Positions 41,413-49,877 of a DNA stretch of 64,000 nt are shown here, one piece after another. Numbering within the stretch: position 1 is the first letter of the stretch; each line of letters opens with the position of its first letter. This DNA is from Lachnospiraceae bacterium. Its GTDB lineage: Bacteria; Bacillota; Clostridia; Lachnospirales; Lachnospiraceae. The notes below the pieces were generated by a model that was given only the letters and a program-made list of their open reading frames with translations, had not been told where the DNA came from and searched no databases. Both the position numbers and the translations under genes were made by a program. Where the stretch lies: positions 1 through 64,000 of the forward strand of contig JAFZLD010000001.1 of assembly GCA_017553505.1 (NCBI GenBank), given 5' to 3'.

Positions 41413-42129
41413 ATGAGAGATTTAAGTAATATATCATCATTAATCAGTTCACTTAACAACAACTCTAACAATTTCATAAATTATACCGACTATTCTTCTA
41501 TCAAGAGCGGCAGCTACGGCAAGCTTATGAAGGCGTACTACGCTGAGGAAGCTAAGGCCAATAAGACTCAGAAAGCTTCTACCAAGAAGACTGATACTAC
41601 GCAGAAGACCAAGGCAACTACCAAGACCAAAACTCCTGCCGACAATCCCGAGCTTACGAAGGCTAAGGCCAATGCCGACAAGCTTAAAGAATCCGCTTCC
41701 AAGCTTTCTCAGAAGAGCCTTTGGGAAAAGAAAGACGATAAGCTTGATACCAAGGCTATCAAAGAATCCGTTAAGGACTTTGTAAAGAGCTACAACGACG
41801 TTATCGAACAGTCCAAGAAATCGGGCTCCAAGGAAGTTGAGAAGAACACCAAGTGGATGACCGATCTCTCCGATACTCTTTCAAAGACTCTTGATAAGGT
41901 AGGCGTTAAAGTCGGCGACGACAAGAAGTTAACCTTCGACGAAGAGAAATTTGACAAGGCCAAAGAAAGCACCCTTGAGTCCATGTTTAAGGGCACCTAC
42001 TCTTATGCCGGACAGATTGAGGCTAAGGCTTCGGGTATCGCTTCCGCAAGTCTGATGCAGACTTCCACTTACGAGAAGGACGCTTCCACTACGGCTTCAC
42101 TTGCAAGCCTCTTTAATACCAACATTTAA
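41413..42129 (+). CDS. Lysine-rich protein with a FliD_C-like region
   Basis: The 238-residue protein starts at an ATG eight bases after GGAGG. A low-complexity Lys/Thr/Gln stretch (about 50-90) leads into a helical segment. The pattern WMTDLSDTLSKTLDKVGV, then LTFDEEKFDKAKES and SMFKGTYSYAG resembles the C-terminal part of the flagellar cap protein FliD. No other flagellar gene is present, and the protein lacks the long FliD N-terminal region. It could be a remnant, a hook-associated relative or an unrelated coiled protein. A promoter TTGCCT-17-TATTAT is visible near 41350-41380. Confidence 0.55.
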   Translation: MRDLSNISSLISSLNNNSNNFINYTDYSSIKSGSYGKLMKAYYAEEAKANKTQKASTKKTDTTQKTKATTKTKTPADNPELTKAKANADKLKESASKLSQKSLWEKKDDKLDTKAIKESVKDFVKSYNDVIEQSKKSGSKEVEKNTKWMTDLSDTLSKTLDKVGVKVGDDKKLTFDEEKFDKAKESTLESMFKGTYSYAGQIEAKASGIASASLMQTSTYEKDASTTASLASLFNTNI

Positions 42130-42143
42130 CCGGTACATAATGA

Positions 42144-42174
42144 AAGCTCTGTGTCACACGACACAGAGCTTTTT
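42144..42174 (+). terminator. Terminator between the FliD-like gene and asnS
   Basis: AAGCTCTGTGTC and GACACAGAGCTT form a perfect 12-bp stem with a 4-nt loop and TTT after it. It serves the rightward gene and probably also ends leftward asnS transcripts. Confidence 0.88.
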
Positions 42175-42193
42175 GATTGCCTCAATACTTAGA

Positions 42194-43579
42194 TTAAAAA
42201 TCGCATGACCTAGGTGTTCTGGGATAAGGGATTACGTCTCTGATGTTCTCAACACCTGTTAAGTACATGATAAGACGCTCGAAGCCCATACCGAAACCGC
42301 TGTGGATGCATCCGCCGTATCTTCTGGTGTCAAGGTACCAGTCGATGCCTTCGCGATCTACGCCCATCTCGTTCATTCTTTCGATAAGCTTGTCGAGGTT
42401 CTCTTCTCTCTGGCTGCCGCCCATAAGCTCGCCGGCCTGAGGTACGAGGAGGTCTACTGCTGCAACGGTCTTGTTGTCGGGGTTAACCTTCATGTAGTAA
42501 GCCTTGATGTCCTTGGGCCAGTCTGTTACGAATACGGGACCGTTAAAGTAATCTACGATGTACTTCTCGTGTTCCTTGGCAATATCCTCGCCGTAGTCGG
42601 GCTCAAACTCCCACTTAACATCGGCTTTCTTGAGGATGTCGATTACATCGTGGTGGCTGATGCGGGTGAACTTAGCGTTTACGATAGCGTTAAGCTTGTC
42701 CTTAAGACCCTTCGATACGAACTTGTCGCAGAAGTCGATTTCTTCGGGGCAGTGCTCGCATACGTATTTAACTACGAACTTAAGCATATCCTCTTCGATA
42801 TCCATAAGACCCTGAAGGTCGCAGAAAGCCATCTCGGGCTCGATCATCCAGAATTCATTGGCATGAGTCTGGGTGTTGGAGTTCTCGGTTCTAAATGTCG
42901 GACCGAAGGTGTAAATGTCGCCGAAAGCCATAGCGAATGTCTCGCCCTGAAGCTGTCCGGAACCGGTAATAAATGACTGCTTGCCGAAAAGGTCCTTAGA
43001 GAAATCAACCTTGCCGTCTTCGGTCATAGGTAAATCGTTCATGTTAAGGGTAGTAATCTTAAACATCTGGTCGGAGCCTTCACAGTCCGCACCTGTAATA
43101 AGGGGTGTGTGTACGTAAAGGTATCCTCTGTCCTGAAAGTAAGTGTGAACAGCCATCGCAGCTACGCTACGCACGCGGAACACTGCGCTGAATAAGTTCG
43201 TACGGGGACGAAGGTGTGCCACGGTACGAAGGTACTCTCTGGTGTGTCTCTTAGGCTGAATAGGGTAATTCTCGGGGCAGTCGCCAAGGAGGCGGACGCC
43301 GGTTGCCTTTACTTCGAAAGGCTGCTGTTTATCGGGGGTAAGCACGAGCGTACCTTTAACTTCAACGCTTGCGCCCACTCTTATCTTGGAGATGTCCTCA
43401 AAATTATTAAGTTCCTGCTCGTAAACGACCTGCAAATTTTCGAAGAACGAACCGTCGTTAACGTTAAGGAATCCAAACTGTGCCTGTGCGCGGTTAGTAC
43501 GTACCCAAGCGCAGATGGTCACTTCTTTGGAAGCGTATTCAGAGGTGTTTCTGAACAGCTCTTTAATTTTAGTTCTCAT
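42194..43579 (-). CDS. asnS: Asparaginyl-tRNA synthetase
   Basis: The 461-residue class IIb synthetase charges tRNA-Asn. An OB-fold anticodon-binding domain (VTICAWVRTNRAQAQFGFLNVNDG) is followed by the catalytic core. The core has motif 2 near TFGPTFRTENSNTQTHANEFWMIEPE, with the FRTENS asparagine signature, and motif 3 GFGMGFERLIMYLTG. Either of two adjacent ATGs could start it; the second (43579) has the better distance to AAGGAG. Only about 100 bp of leader is present, too short for a T-box. Confidence 0.96.
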   Translation of the reverse strand: MRTKIKELFRNTSEYASKEVTICAWVRTNRAQAQFGFLNVNDGSFFENLQVVYEQELNNFEDISKIRVGASVEVKGTLVLTPDKQQPFEVKATGVRLLGDCPENYPIQPKRHTREYLRTVAHLRPRTNLFSAVFRVRSVAAMAVHTYFQDRGYLYVHTPLITGADCEGSDQMFKITTLNMNDLPMTEDGKVDFSKDLFGKQSFITGSGQLQGETFAMAFGDIYTFGPTFRTENSNTQTHANEFWMIEPEMAFCDLQGLMDIEEDMLKFVVKYVCEHCPEEIDFCDKFVSKGLKDKLNAIVNAKFTRISHHDVIDILKKADVKWEFEPDYGEDIAKEHEKYIVDYFNGPVFVTDWPKDIKAYYMKVNPDNKTVAAVDLLVPQAGELMGGSQREENLDKLIERMNEMGVDREGIDWYLDTRRYGGCIHSGFGMGFERLIMYLTGVENIRDVIPYPRTPRSCDF

Positions 43580-43831
43580 CATTTTTCTCCTTAATTATAT
43601 TTGTGCCGGCCAAAGAAAGATTCTTCAACAAACACTATGTTGCTATGATACCAAGTTTTTAAAATAATTCAAACACTTTTTTTGAAATTGTTAGGGTTGT
43701 TGCGCGTTCTCCGCTGCACTCGCCACAGATTTTGCCCCCAAAAGAGCAACCGTTAACTGTCTTTAGCAATCTCCGTATACTATAATTATTGCAAAAGAAA
43801 CTCTCACGCACATATATAAGGAGGTTACATT

Positions 43832-44233
43832 ATGGGCAATTGGGGTGACGAAACCGATCCCGAGGTACAGGGACTTAAAGAATACGAGGGCCGCTTCACG
43901 GTCAATTTTAAAAAGATTTACATGGATGTGGACGAGATAGTTCAGAAGACTCTCACCATCACCGACAAGCATCCGAAGGACTCGCTTTTAAAGCTTTGGG
44001 CCGGCACGATGGTAGGATTCTTGGTACTGTTTGCTTTGTCATATCAGGTTCTTTTTATAATAACGGTACCTTTCATGGCCTTCTATTTCATAGCACTGCT
44101 TCGTATCTATAAGGCTTGGAAGACCTTCCGTTATAAGAGCGCCACATTCTGGCTTATAACTATCGCAGGGCTCATCCTTGCGGCCGCTATAGGTCTCGGA
44201 GGCAGAACCCTCATACTTAAATATTTCTTCTAG
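43832..44233 (+). CDS. Small membrane protein of unknown function
   Basis: The 133-residue protein has a soluble N-terminal 55 residues with an EIVQKTLTITDKHPKDSL segment, then three hydrophobic helices. I do not recognise it. AAGGAGG lies seven bases before the ATG, and a promoter TTAACT-17-TATACT ends about 50 bp upstream. A bidirectional hairpin follows at 44242-44275. Confidence 0.6.
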   Translation: MGNWGDETDPEVQGLKEYEGRFTVNFKKIYMDVDEIVQKTLTITDKHPKDSLLKLWAGTMVGFLVLFALSYQVLFIITVPFMAFYFIALLRIYKAWKTFRYKSATFWLITIAGLILAAAIGLGGRTLILKYFF

Positions 44234-44241
44234 CAACAATT

Positions 44242-44275
44242 AAGCGCGAGCGCCATAATCGGCACCCGCGCTTTT
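44242..44275. terminator. Bidirectional terminator between convergent genes
   Basis: AAGCGCGAGCGCC and GGCACCCGCGCTT form a stem with two imperfect positions and a 6-nt loop, with TT on both sides. It separates the rightward 43832 gene from the leftward ABC operon. Confidence 0.7.
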
Positions 44276-44278
44276 AAG

Positions 44279-45010
44279 TTACATCTTAACTTCCATCTTT
44301 CTGTAGATCATTATGTCGGCTACAAGGAATGCTACCAGCACAAACACACCGATTATAATCCACGGAACCGTACCCATGTTAAAGAAAGCGTTTAAGCCTT
44401 CGCCGATCTTGGCGGGGATTGACTCGGGGCTCTTCTTCATGGCTGTTGATATTCTGGGGCCGCCGAGAGCTATAATCATGTATATTGCCCACATTGCCCA
44501 GAAGAATTTTCTTTCGAACATAACGTACATTGCAGTACAGAAGATAATCACAAGGGGAAGTACCACTGCAAGGCCGATAATAAGTCCGGGCGAAACGTTC
44601 CCAATAAGATTTTCAATCTCGTGTCCCTTAGCAAGTGCGGGTCCCACAACCTTCATCTCAAGCACGTTGATGGCAAAGCATGCAGCCACAGCTGCAAGTA
44701 CGTCAAGCACAAGAAGAAGGTATCTTCCGATAAGGTAAGACATTCTTGCTCTGTTCATGGAAACGGTTACATAGAAGTCAGCCTGTCCGCCGAGGGACTG
44801 TCCGAAGATTAATAAGATAGCTACCAAACCAAGTCCGAACACTGTTCCGAGGGTTACATAGCCGGTCTTCTCTTCGGTGCTTAATGTCAGCGTAATAAAA
44901 TACGCAATTACCATACCGAGGACACCGCCGCCGAGCGCAGCGCCTATATAGTTAAATATTTCTTTGAAATTAATCGAAATAAACTGTCCTATTGTCTTTA
45001 ATGTTTTCAT
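44279..45010 (-). CDS. ABC transporter permease (YtrC/D-like)
   Basis: The 243-residue protein has about six transmembrane helices and no ATPase motifs. FYVTVSMNRARMSYLIGRY resembles the coupling-helix region of ABC-2 type permeases from GntR-controlled operons. It is the last gene of CPBP-gntR-ATPase-permease-permease. A GC-rich 68-bp gap separates it from the preceding permease. The substrate is unknown; related operons respond to envelope antibiotics. Confidence 0.78.
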   Translation of the reverse strand: MKTLKTIGQFISINFKEIFNYIGAALGGGVLGMVIAYFITLTLSTEEKTGYVTLGTVFGLGLVAILLIFGQSLGGQADFYVTVSMNRARMSYLIGRYLLLVLDVLAAVAACFAINVLEMKVVGPALAKGHEIENLIGNVSPGLIIGLAVVLPLVIIFCTAMYVMFERKFFWAMWAIYMIIALGGPRISTAMKKSPESIPAKIGEGLNAFFNMGTVPWIIIGVFVLVAFLVADIMIYRKMEVKM

Positions 45011-45078
45011 TTTCTCTCACATTCTGCCTCGGGCCCGGGGCTTAAATGTCTCGAGCCCGCAAAAGGCTTAATCAACTG

Positions 45079-45750
45079 TTAGAATTTAATATCTTTGTGC
45101 TTGATACCTACCGCAAGAAGCCAGATACCGATTGCATCGAGGATGATGCCTGCCGCACAGATAATTACGCTGAGTGCACCAAAGTTGGTAAGAAGCGCGG
45201 GTATAAGTGTACTTCCTTTTTTGGTTGCAGCCATGCCTACGAATATAGCGCCTACAGACACTGCCGTGACGAATACAAAGTAAAGAACCATACCAAGTCC
45301 TCTTCCGAAGCGGTCCGATAAGTACGCTACGATATTACCCATGAAGAACAGTATACATACAACGCCGACCACCAAAGGTGCTGCGGCTCCCGCATACGGT
45401 CTGCTATCGGGTGATATATAGAGGAAGCAGGCAAAAGCAAATGCAAAGCTTAACAAGCAGAACACATGCTGTGCCACATTCATACCTATAAGGCTCGAGC
45501 TTCTTCTGGAACTGAAGGAAACAGTTATCGGGAAAATCGTGGTGATATTCATAAATCCGAAAGCCATAATGGACATTCCCGACGCCATGAGCAAGTAAGT
45601 TACTATGTTCCTTGAGAATGTCTCGAGGAAGTTGCCGCCGTCAAAAAACGACATAAATGCGCAGATACCGATTATCATAAGGTATGTAAGACCCATTGTC
45701 TTACCTATATAAAAGAACCAGTATTTAATATTTCTTTCAAGTCCGGTCAT
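45079..45750 (-). CDS. ABC transporter permease
   Basis: The 223-residue protein has about six helices. FPITVSFSSRRSSSLIGMNVAQH matches the position of the conserved cytosolic loop in the other permease, so the two probably form a heterodimer. It lies one base after the ATPase gene. It contains no ATP-binding motif. Confidence 0.78.
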   Translation of the reverse strand: MTGLERNIKYWFFYIGKTMGLTYLMIIGICAFMSFFDGGNFLETFSRNIVTYLLMASGMSIMAFGFMNITTIFPITVSFSSRRSSSLIGMNVAQHVFCLLSFAFAFACFLYISPDSRPYAGAAAPLVVGVVCILFFMGNIVAYLSDRFGRGLGMVLYFVFVTAVSVGAIFVGMAATKKGSTLIPALLTNFGALSVIICAAGIILDAIGIWLLAVGIKHKDIKF

Positions 45751-45751
45751 A

Positions 45752-46651
45752 TTAAGCCTCCTTGCCGCACATAGCTACGAAAATCTGCTGAAGGTTCATA
45801 GGCTGAACGGTGATGTCTGCGGTGTTCTTAAGCTCTTCACCGGGCTCAAGCATTACTGCTGCGGCCTTGCTTCTGCCGATCTTCTCTACGTGATATACCT
45901 TTCTGCCTTCACAGATAGCGTCAACGTCTTCTTCTTTGCCGGATACGTGTACCACTCTCTCCACAAGCTCCTGAGTGTTCTCTTTAAGAATAATCTTGCC
46001 CTTGTCAAGGAAAAGAACCTCTTCAAAGATATCAGCTGCTTCTTCGATGATGTGAGTTGAAATTACAAATGTACGTCCGCTCTCGGAGAACTCTTCAAGA
46101 GCAATCTTATAAAATGTTTCTCTTGCCACTACGTCAAGACCTGCAACAGGTTCGTCAAAGAAAGTGTAAGGAGCCTTGCTGGCAAGAGCCACGATGATGG
46201 TTACCATGGAAAGCATACCTTTGGAAAGCTTGGAAAGACGCTTCTTAACGTCAAGTTCGAATTCTTTTACCAATCTGTCTTCAAGGGCTTTGTCATAGTT
46301 AGGGAAGTAGGTTTGAGCTGCCTTTAAGTAATCCTTAACCTTAAGACCGCCTACACCTGCGTTACCGCCTGTGATATTGAGCTCTCTTGAAAAGCAGATA
46401 AGGTCGAGTGCGTCCTGATTGTCCCATACCTTAAGGGGCTGAGCCGCAATATCGTCTGTTGCGGAAACGGTTACTTCACCTGCCGTAGCGGGGTTCTGAC
46501 CGGAGGCAATTGACAAAAGTGTTGTCTTACCTGCGCCGTTTCTTCCGATAAGTCCGTAAATCTTACCTCTTTCAAGAGTTAAATCAACTCCGTGCAATAC
46601 TTCGTTGCTGCCAAACTTTTTAACAATTCCTTTGCATTCTAATGTGTTCAT
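45752..46651 (-). CDS. ABC transporter ATP-binding protein
   Basis: The 299-residue protein has Walker A GLIGRNGAGKTTLL, signature LSKLSKGMLSM, Walker B YTFFDEPVAGLD and switch His in FVISTHIIEE. The signature SKGM in place of SGGQ is common in YtrB/YxlF-type exporters. A C-terminal domain of about 70 residues follows. It lies 15 bp after the GntR gene and powers the two permeases downstream. Confidence 0.93.
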   Translation of the reverse strand: MNTLECKGIVKKFGSNEVLHGVDLTLERGKIYGLIGRNGAGKTTLLSIASGQNPATAGEVTVSATDDIAAQPLKVWDNQDALDLICFSRELNITGGNAGVGGLKVKDYLKAAQTYFPNYDKALEDRLVKEFELDVKKRLSKLSKGMLSMVTIIVALASKAPYTFFDEPVAGLDVVARETFYKIALEEFSESGRTFVISTHIIEEAADIFEEVLFLDKGKIILKENTQELVERVVHVSGKEEDVDAICEGRKVYHVEKIGRSKAAAVMLEPGEELKNTADITVQPMNLQQIFVAMCGKEA

Positions 46652-46666
46652 TATTAATCTCCTATG

Positions 46667-47029
46667 CTAGTTCGCTTCATCAATCATTTTAATTAAGTCT
46701 TCCTTGGTCATGCCAAGGTTCTTAGCTTCTTCCACGATTGCTCTGACATAATTTTCGTAGAATTCTGCTTTGCGGCGCTTCATGATAAGCTTCTTGGCGC
46801 CGGCTGACACAAACATCCCTATACCACGCTTTTTATACAAAACACCCGAATCAACCAGTATATTCACACCCTTTGCTGCAGTCGCGGGGTTGATGGTATA
46901 TATCTTGGCCAAGTCGTTGGTGCTTGGTACCTTTTCTTCTTCCAGCAGAATATCTCTCAATATATCATTCTCAATCATTTCGCTAATCTGAATATAAATT
47001 GACTTTTCTTTTGAGAGGATTTCATTCAT
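46667..47029 (-). CDS. GntR-family regulator, YtrA type
   Basis: The 120-residue protein has a winged-helix domain (SIYIQISEMIENDILRDILLEEEKVPS then TNDLAKIYTINPATAAKG) and a short C-terminal dimerisation helix, as in the YtrA subfamily. It overlaps the CPBP stop by 8 bp. The ATG at 47029 is preferred, though a GTG at 47041 is possible. Two direct repeats at the operon promoter are likely binding sites. Confidence 0.88.
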   Translation of the reverse strand: MNEILSKEKSIYIQISEMIENDILRDILLEEEKVPSTNDLAKIYTINPATAAKGVNILVDSGVLYKKRGIGMFVSAGAKKLIMKRRKAEFYENYVRAIVEEAKNLGMTKEDLIKMIDEAN

Positions 47030-47915
47030 CTGCTGACACACCTCGTTTCCTTCCCATCAGGAAGAATCCTAATATTGTTAATACTATTCCTCCGCCGATC
47101 ATAACTCCGAGCTGTACGCCCTGACCGAAGCCTGCAAGCCATGCTACGACGAAAGTTCCTACGAAGTTGAAAATCATGTGTCCCAAAATTGGGCCCCAAA
47201 GTGAACCTGTCTTCTCTCTGATGTATCCAAGGAAGAGACCGAGTACAAATGCATATGTGCCCTGCACAATGTTTAAGTACTTGATACCGCCCTGGAAGCC
47301 TGCCTGGAACTGTAAGTGTGTGACTCCGAAGCAAAGCGCCTGGATTACATTTACCGCCCAGAACTTAAGGTTCGCTTTCTTAAGGAGTGCAAAAGAAACT
47401 CCTCTGAAAAGCACTTCCTCGTTAAGAGGGGCAATTACAAGTGTTGCAAGAATCGATACTAATGTGAATCCCGCAAGACCTGAGCTTGCAATCAGTTCCG
47501 AATAGCCTTCCATAAGGCTTGGCGCAACTACCGCGAATATCGGCATAATGAAGAGTGTTAAGAACGCTCCGCCAATCATCAGTATGATTGTTCCGGGAAG
47601 TGTAAGTCTCGGAAAAGCCTTAATCGGTGAACCGAAGTCGTTTCTCTTCATTATCAGAAAAAGAATAATGAGTCCTACAATAAATGATATTATCTGCATC
47701 AGTGCCGTAAGCTTAATTGCATTGTCGCTGTTAAGCACTTCTACCAGGTGAGCCATAAGGCCTTCGGGCGTTCCGCCCTCCGCGTAGAACTTGGCTCCGA
47801 TGATTACCTGCACGATTGACATTGTCAGCGTTGCGATTCCTTTAAATAAGAAAATCGGCAAGGTGGCAAGCAATATGTATTTAACCTTATGCCATGTTGA
47901 ATATTTGTCGTTCAT
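47022..47915 (-). CDS. CPBP-family intramembrane metalloprotease
   Basis: The 297-residue protein has about eight transmembrane helices. It carries the Abi/CAAX motifs NEEVLFRG (EExxxR), FGVTHLQF (His) and HMIFNFVG (His), which form the intramembrane zinc site. The start at 47915 has GGAGG five bases upstream. It is the first gene in the operon with a GntR regulator and an ABC transporter. Possible roles are peptide maturation or self-immunity; the sequence does not decide. Confidence 0.88.
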   Translation of the reverse strand: MNDKYSTWHKVKYILLATLPIFLFKGIATLTMSIVQVIIGAKFYAEGGTPEGLMAHLVEVLNSDNAIKLTALMQIISFIVGLIILFLIMKRNDFGSPIKAFPRLTLPGTIILMIGGAFLTLFIMPIFAVVAPSLMEGYSELIASSGLAGFTLVSILATLVIAPLNEEVLFRGVSFALLKKANLKFWAVNVIQALCFGVTHLQFQAGFQGGIKYLNIVQGTYAFVLGLFLGYIREKTGSLWGPILGHMIFNFVGTFVVAWLAGFGQGVQLGVMIGGGIVLTILGFFLMGRKRGVSADE

Positions 47916-47990
47916 ATATACCTCCGTGTTATTTGGGAACTTAAAACCGATCCTCATGAGTTAATCGGTTAGTTCGTTATGTGGTTCATT

Positions 47991-48032
47991 ACTTATGTAA
48001 CTAACCATAGCACTAATGTACCTAACTGTCAA
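47991..48032 (-). promoter_or_regulatory. Promoter and twin operator repeats of the GntR/ABC operon
   Basis: Read leftward, TTGACA (48027-48032) and TATGGT (48004-48009) are 17 bp apart. Two direct repeats of GTTAG(G/T)TACAT(T/A)AGT lie at 48012-48026, exactly in the spacer, and at 47991-48005, just past the -10. They are 21 bp apart, two helical turns. Repression by the YtrA-like protein is expected. Confidence 0.82.
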
Positions 48033-48246
48033 CAGGTATTTGAGAAATAATTCAGGTGTGTAGACATGTGTTGATTATCTGTGCTAATTGTGCTATTATC
48101 GCACACACATATATATTCCATTCGCATTGTACTGTCATGCGCCTTTTCGGTTTTTAGTGGCTAAAGGAAGATTTTCTTTGCGCATTTAAGCTTATTTTTC
48201 TGCAATCACATCATTAACCCCGTCTATTTTTCCGGTACTCCGTATA
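48033..48246. other. Intergenic region without a recognised gene
   Basis: About 210 bp between the operon promoter and the terminator at 48247. I see no coding sequence, strong hairpin or clear promoter. A GTGTG/CACAC-rich patch lies near 48056-48110. Confidence 0.4.
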
Positions 48247-48287
48247 TAAAAAAACTCCCAACACGTATTCTTTTTACGTATTGGGAG
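48247..48287 (-). terminator. Terminator after the histidine phosphatase gene
   Basis: CTCCCAATACGTA and TACGTGTTGGGAG form a 13-position stem with one wobble, followed leftward by seven T. Confidence 0.88.
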
Positions 48288-48307
48288 TAGTACTTATTTT
48301 TTATGTT

Positions 48308-48916
48308 CTAGTAGAATGTCTTACCCGGTTCGACAAGTGTTGCTTCGCCGTTTTTAATCTCAAAGATTGTGACGGTGCAGTTCTTCTGCTGCACGTATCC
48401 CCAGAAATCCTTCTTTTCCCAGTGCATAAGACAGGTCATCAGGGCTTTGTTGAGAGCGCCGTGGCCTAAGATAAGGATGTTGGCGTCAGATCTTACCTCT
48501 TCCAGAGGATATATACGCTCATCGAGGAATGACCGGGCTCTGGCTACGAGGTCTTCTATGCTCTCTGCGCCTTTCTCCGGGAAATAATTGCCCGCATCTT
48601 TGAAAAGTGTAGTGATGCAACAATCTTCGGGGCGTTCCACTTTAGTGGTACCTTCGTAGTCGCCAAAGAACATCTCTTTAAGCCTGTCATCCTCGAATAT
48701 GGGCACCGGGCGGGCGCCTTTAATTATCTCGGCGGTCTTGCGCGCACGCTTCAAAGGGCTTGAGAAAATGTAGTCAAAATCGGTATCTGATAAGCCCTCG
48801 GCGGTAAGCTCCGCAAGGCGCACCCCGTTCTCGTTAAGTTCAATGTCGGTCTGACCCTGGATACGCTTTACGGTGTTCCAGTCGGTTTCGCCGTGTCTTA
48901 CAATGAATAATTTCAC
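48308..48916 (-). CDS. Histidine phosphatase family protein
   Basis: The 202-residue protein has the phosphohistidine motif LFIVRHGETDWN and the second Arg in SSPLKRARKTAE. The second His lies in ILGHGALNKAL and the acid in MFFGDYEG. It belongs to the cofactor-independent-looking phosphoglycerate mutase-like phosphatase branch; its substrate may be a sugar phosphate or alpha-ribazole phosphate. It follows the LRR gene by 16 bp and may be cotranscribed. Confidence 0.88.
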   Translation of the reverse strand: MKLFIVRHGETDWNTVKRIQGQTDIELNENGVRLAELTAEGLSDTDFDYIFSSPLKRARKTAEIIKGARPVPIFEDDRLKEMFFGDYEGTTKVERPEDCCITTLFKDAGNYFPEKGAESIEDLVARARSFLDERIYPLEEVRSDANILILGHGALNKALMTCLMHWEKKDFWGYVQQKNCTVTIFEIKNGEATLVEPGKTFY

Positions 48917-48932
48917 TTATTATGTACCATCC

Positions 48933-49877
48933 TTACAGTGACAGCCCGTCAAAGAAACTGTCTTTTTTGTCGTGATTGCTTGAGGCTTTGAGTATATATG
49001 CCTTAGCGGTAGCCATGTCGTCGCCGAGGTCTCGTAACATTGCATCGATTTCCTCGGTGGTGGGCTTGATTGTATCAAGATAGAGCTCGAGATACTCTTT
49101 ATTGTCTTTAAATTCTTCTTTGAAGAGGCTCCATGCCGAGCCTGTGCCGCGGCCCTTGGCGCGCGCGGTTACGTACTCGCAGAGAGTCGCTCTGAAGTCA
49201 TCGGTAAGATTATTATCGTGCATAAGGCGTAGTAAGCACAAGTAGCATTTGTTGCGCCCCACTTCTTTAAGGTACTCGGTGCTCTCACCGGGCATCTCTC
49301 CGTCCACCATGCCGACGCCGTCGTAGGAAATGTCTTCCTCGCCGCATAAAGCTCTATCGGTAAAGCCTTCATAGTCATCTAACTTCAGAAACGATGACAG
49401 CGCAAGATCCCACTTATCATACCAAACAGAGGTCCCTATGTCCTTGTCACGGAGTAAATACGTCGCAGGAAGTCTCTTGACCGTTGCCGCAAGAAGATAC
49501 GGCATATCATCATCGTCAAATTCGCTTAGGCGTATGGACTCGATACGCTCGGAGCCCTCGAATACGCCACGCTGGAACGTAGGCCTTCCACCCTTTTCTA
49601 TCGTTACGTTCGTAAGGTGAATGCACTGCGAAAGCGCCCAGTCACCGATATCCGTAACGGTGGCGGGAAGCGTAATGTCACGAAGGCCGCGAAGGCCTAA
49701 GAATGCTTTCTTGTCAATCGCAGTCACGGGAAGGTCCCCCGAACCGTCTTCAGGCTTCACCGTCGCGGGCACCGTAAGTCTGCTGCCGGCGCCCTCGTAG
49801 CCTGTTACTGCCACGCCGTCGCCCGCCGCATTTACTTCACATGACAATATGAAACTGTCTGCCGTCACCTTTATCAT
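48933..49877 (-). CDS. BspA-like leucine-rich repeat protein
   Basis: The 314-residue protein opens with BspA-type LRR strands: VTAIDKKAFLGLRGLRDITLP, TVTDIGDWALSQCIHLTNVTI and FEGSERIESIRL. An alpha-helical C-terminal half without a named domain follows. There is no signal peptide, so it is probably cytosolic. Its ATG overlaps the stop of the MoxR ATPase (4 bp). It may provide target binding for a MoxR/VWA chaperone complex; that is inference from position. Confidence 0.75.
   Translation of the reverse strand: MIKVTADSFILSCEVNAAGDGVAVTGYEGAGSRLTVPATVKPEDGSGDLPVTAIDKKAFLGLRGLRDITLPATVTDIGDWALSQCIHLTNVTIEKGGRPTFQRGVFEGSERIESIRLSEFDDDDMPYLLAATVKRLPATYLLRDKDIGTSVWYDKWDLALSSFLKLDDYEGFTDRALCGEEDISYDGVGMVDGEMPGESTEYLKEVGRNKCYLCLLRLMHDNNLTDDFRATLCEYVTARAKGRGTGSAWSLFKEEFKDNKEYLELYLDTIKPTTEEIDAMLRDLGDDMATAKAYILKASSNHDKKDSFFDGLSL

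Noticed and set aside
42302-42976. 224-codon rightward reading frame
   Set aside because: It is antisense to asnS and mirrors its codon pattern.
43583-43700. T-box riboswitch before asnS
   Set aside because: The leader is only about 100 nt, with no specifier-loop or T-box sequence and no terminator/antiterminator pair.
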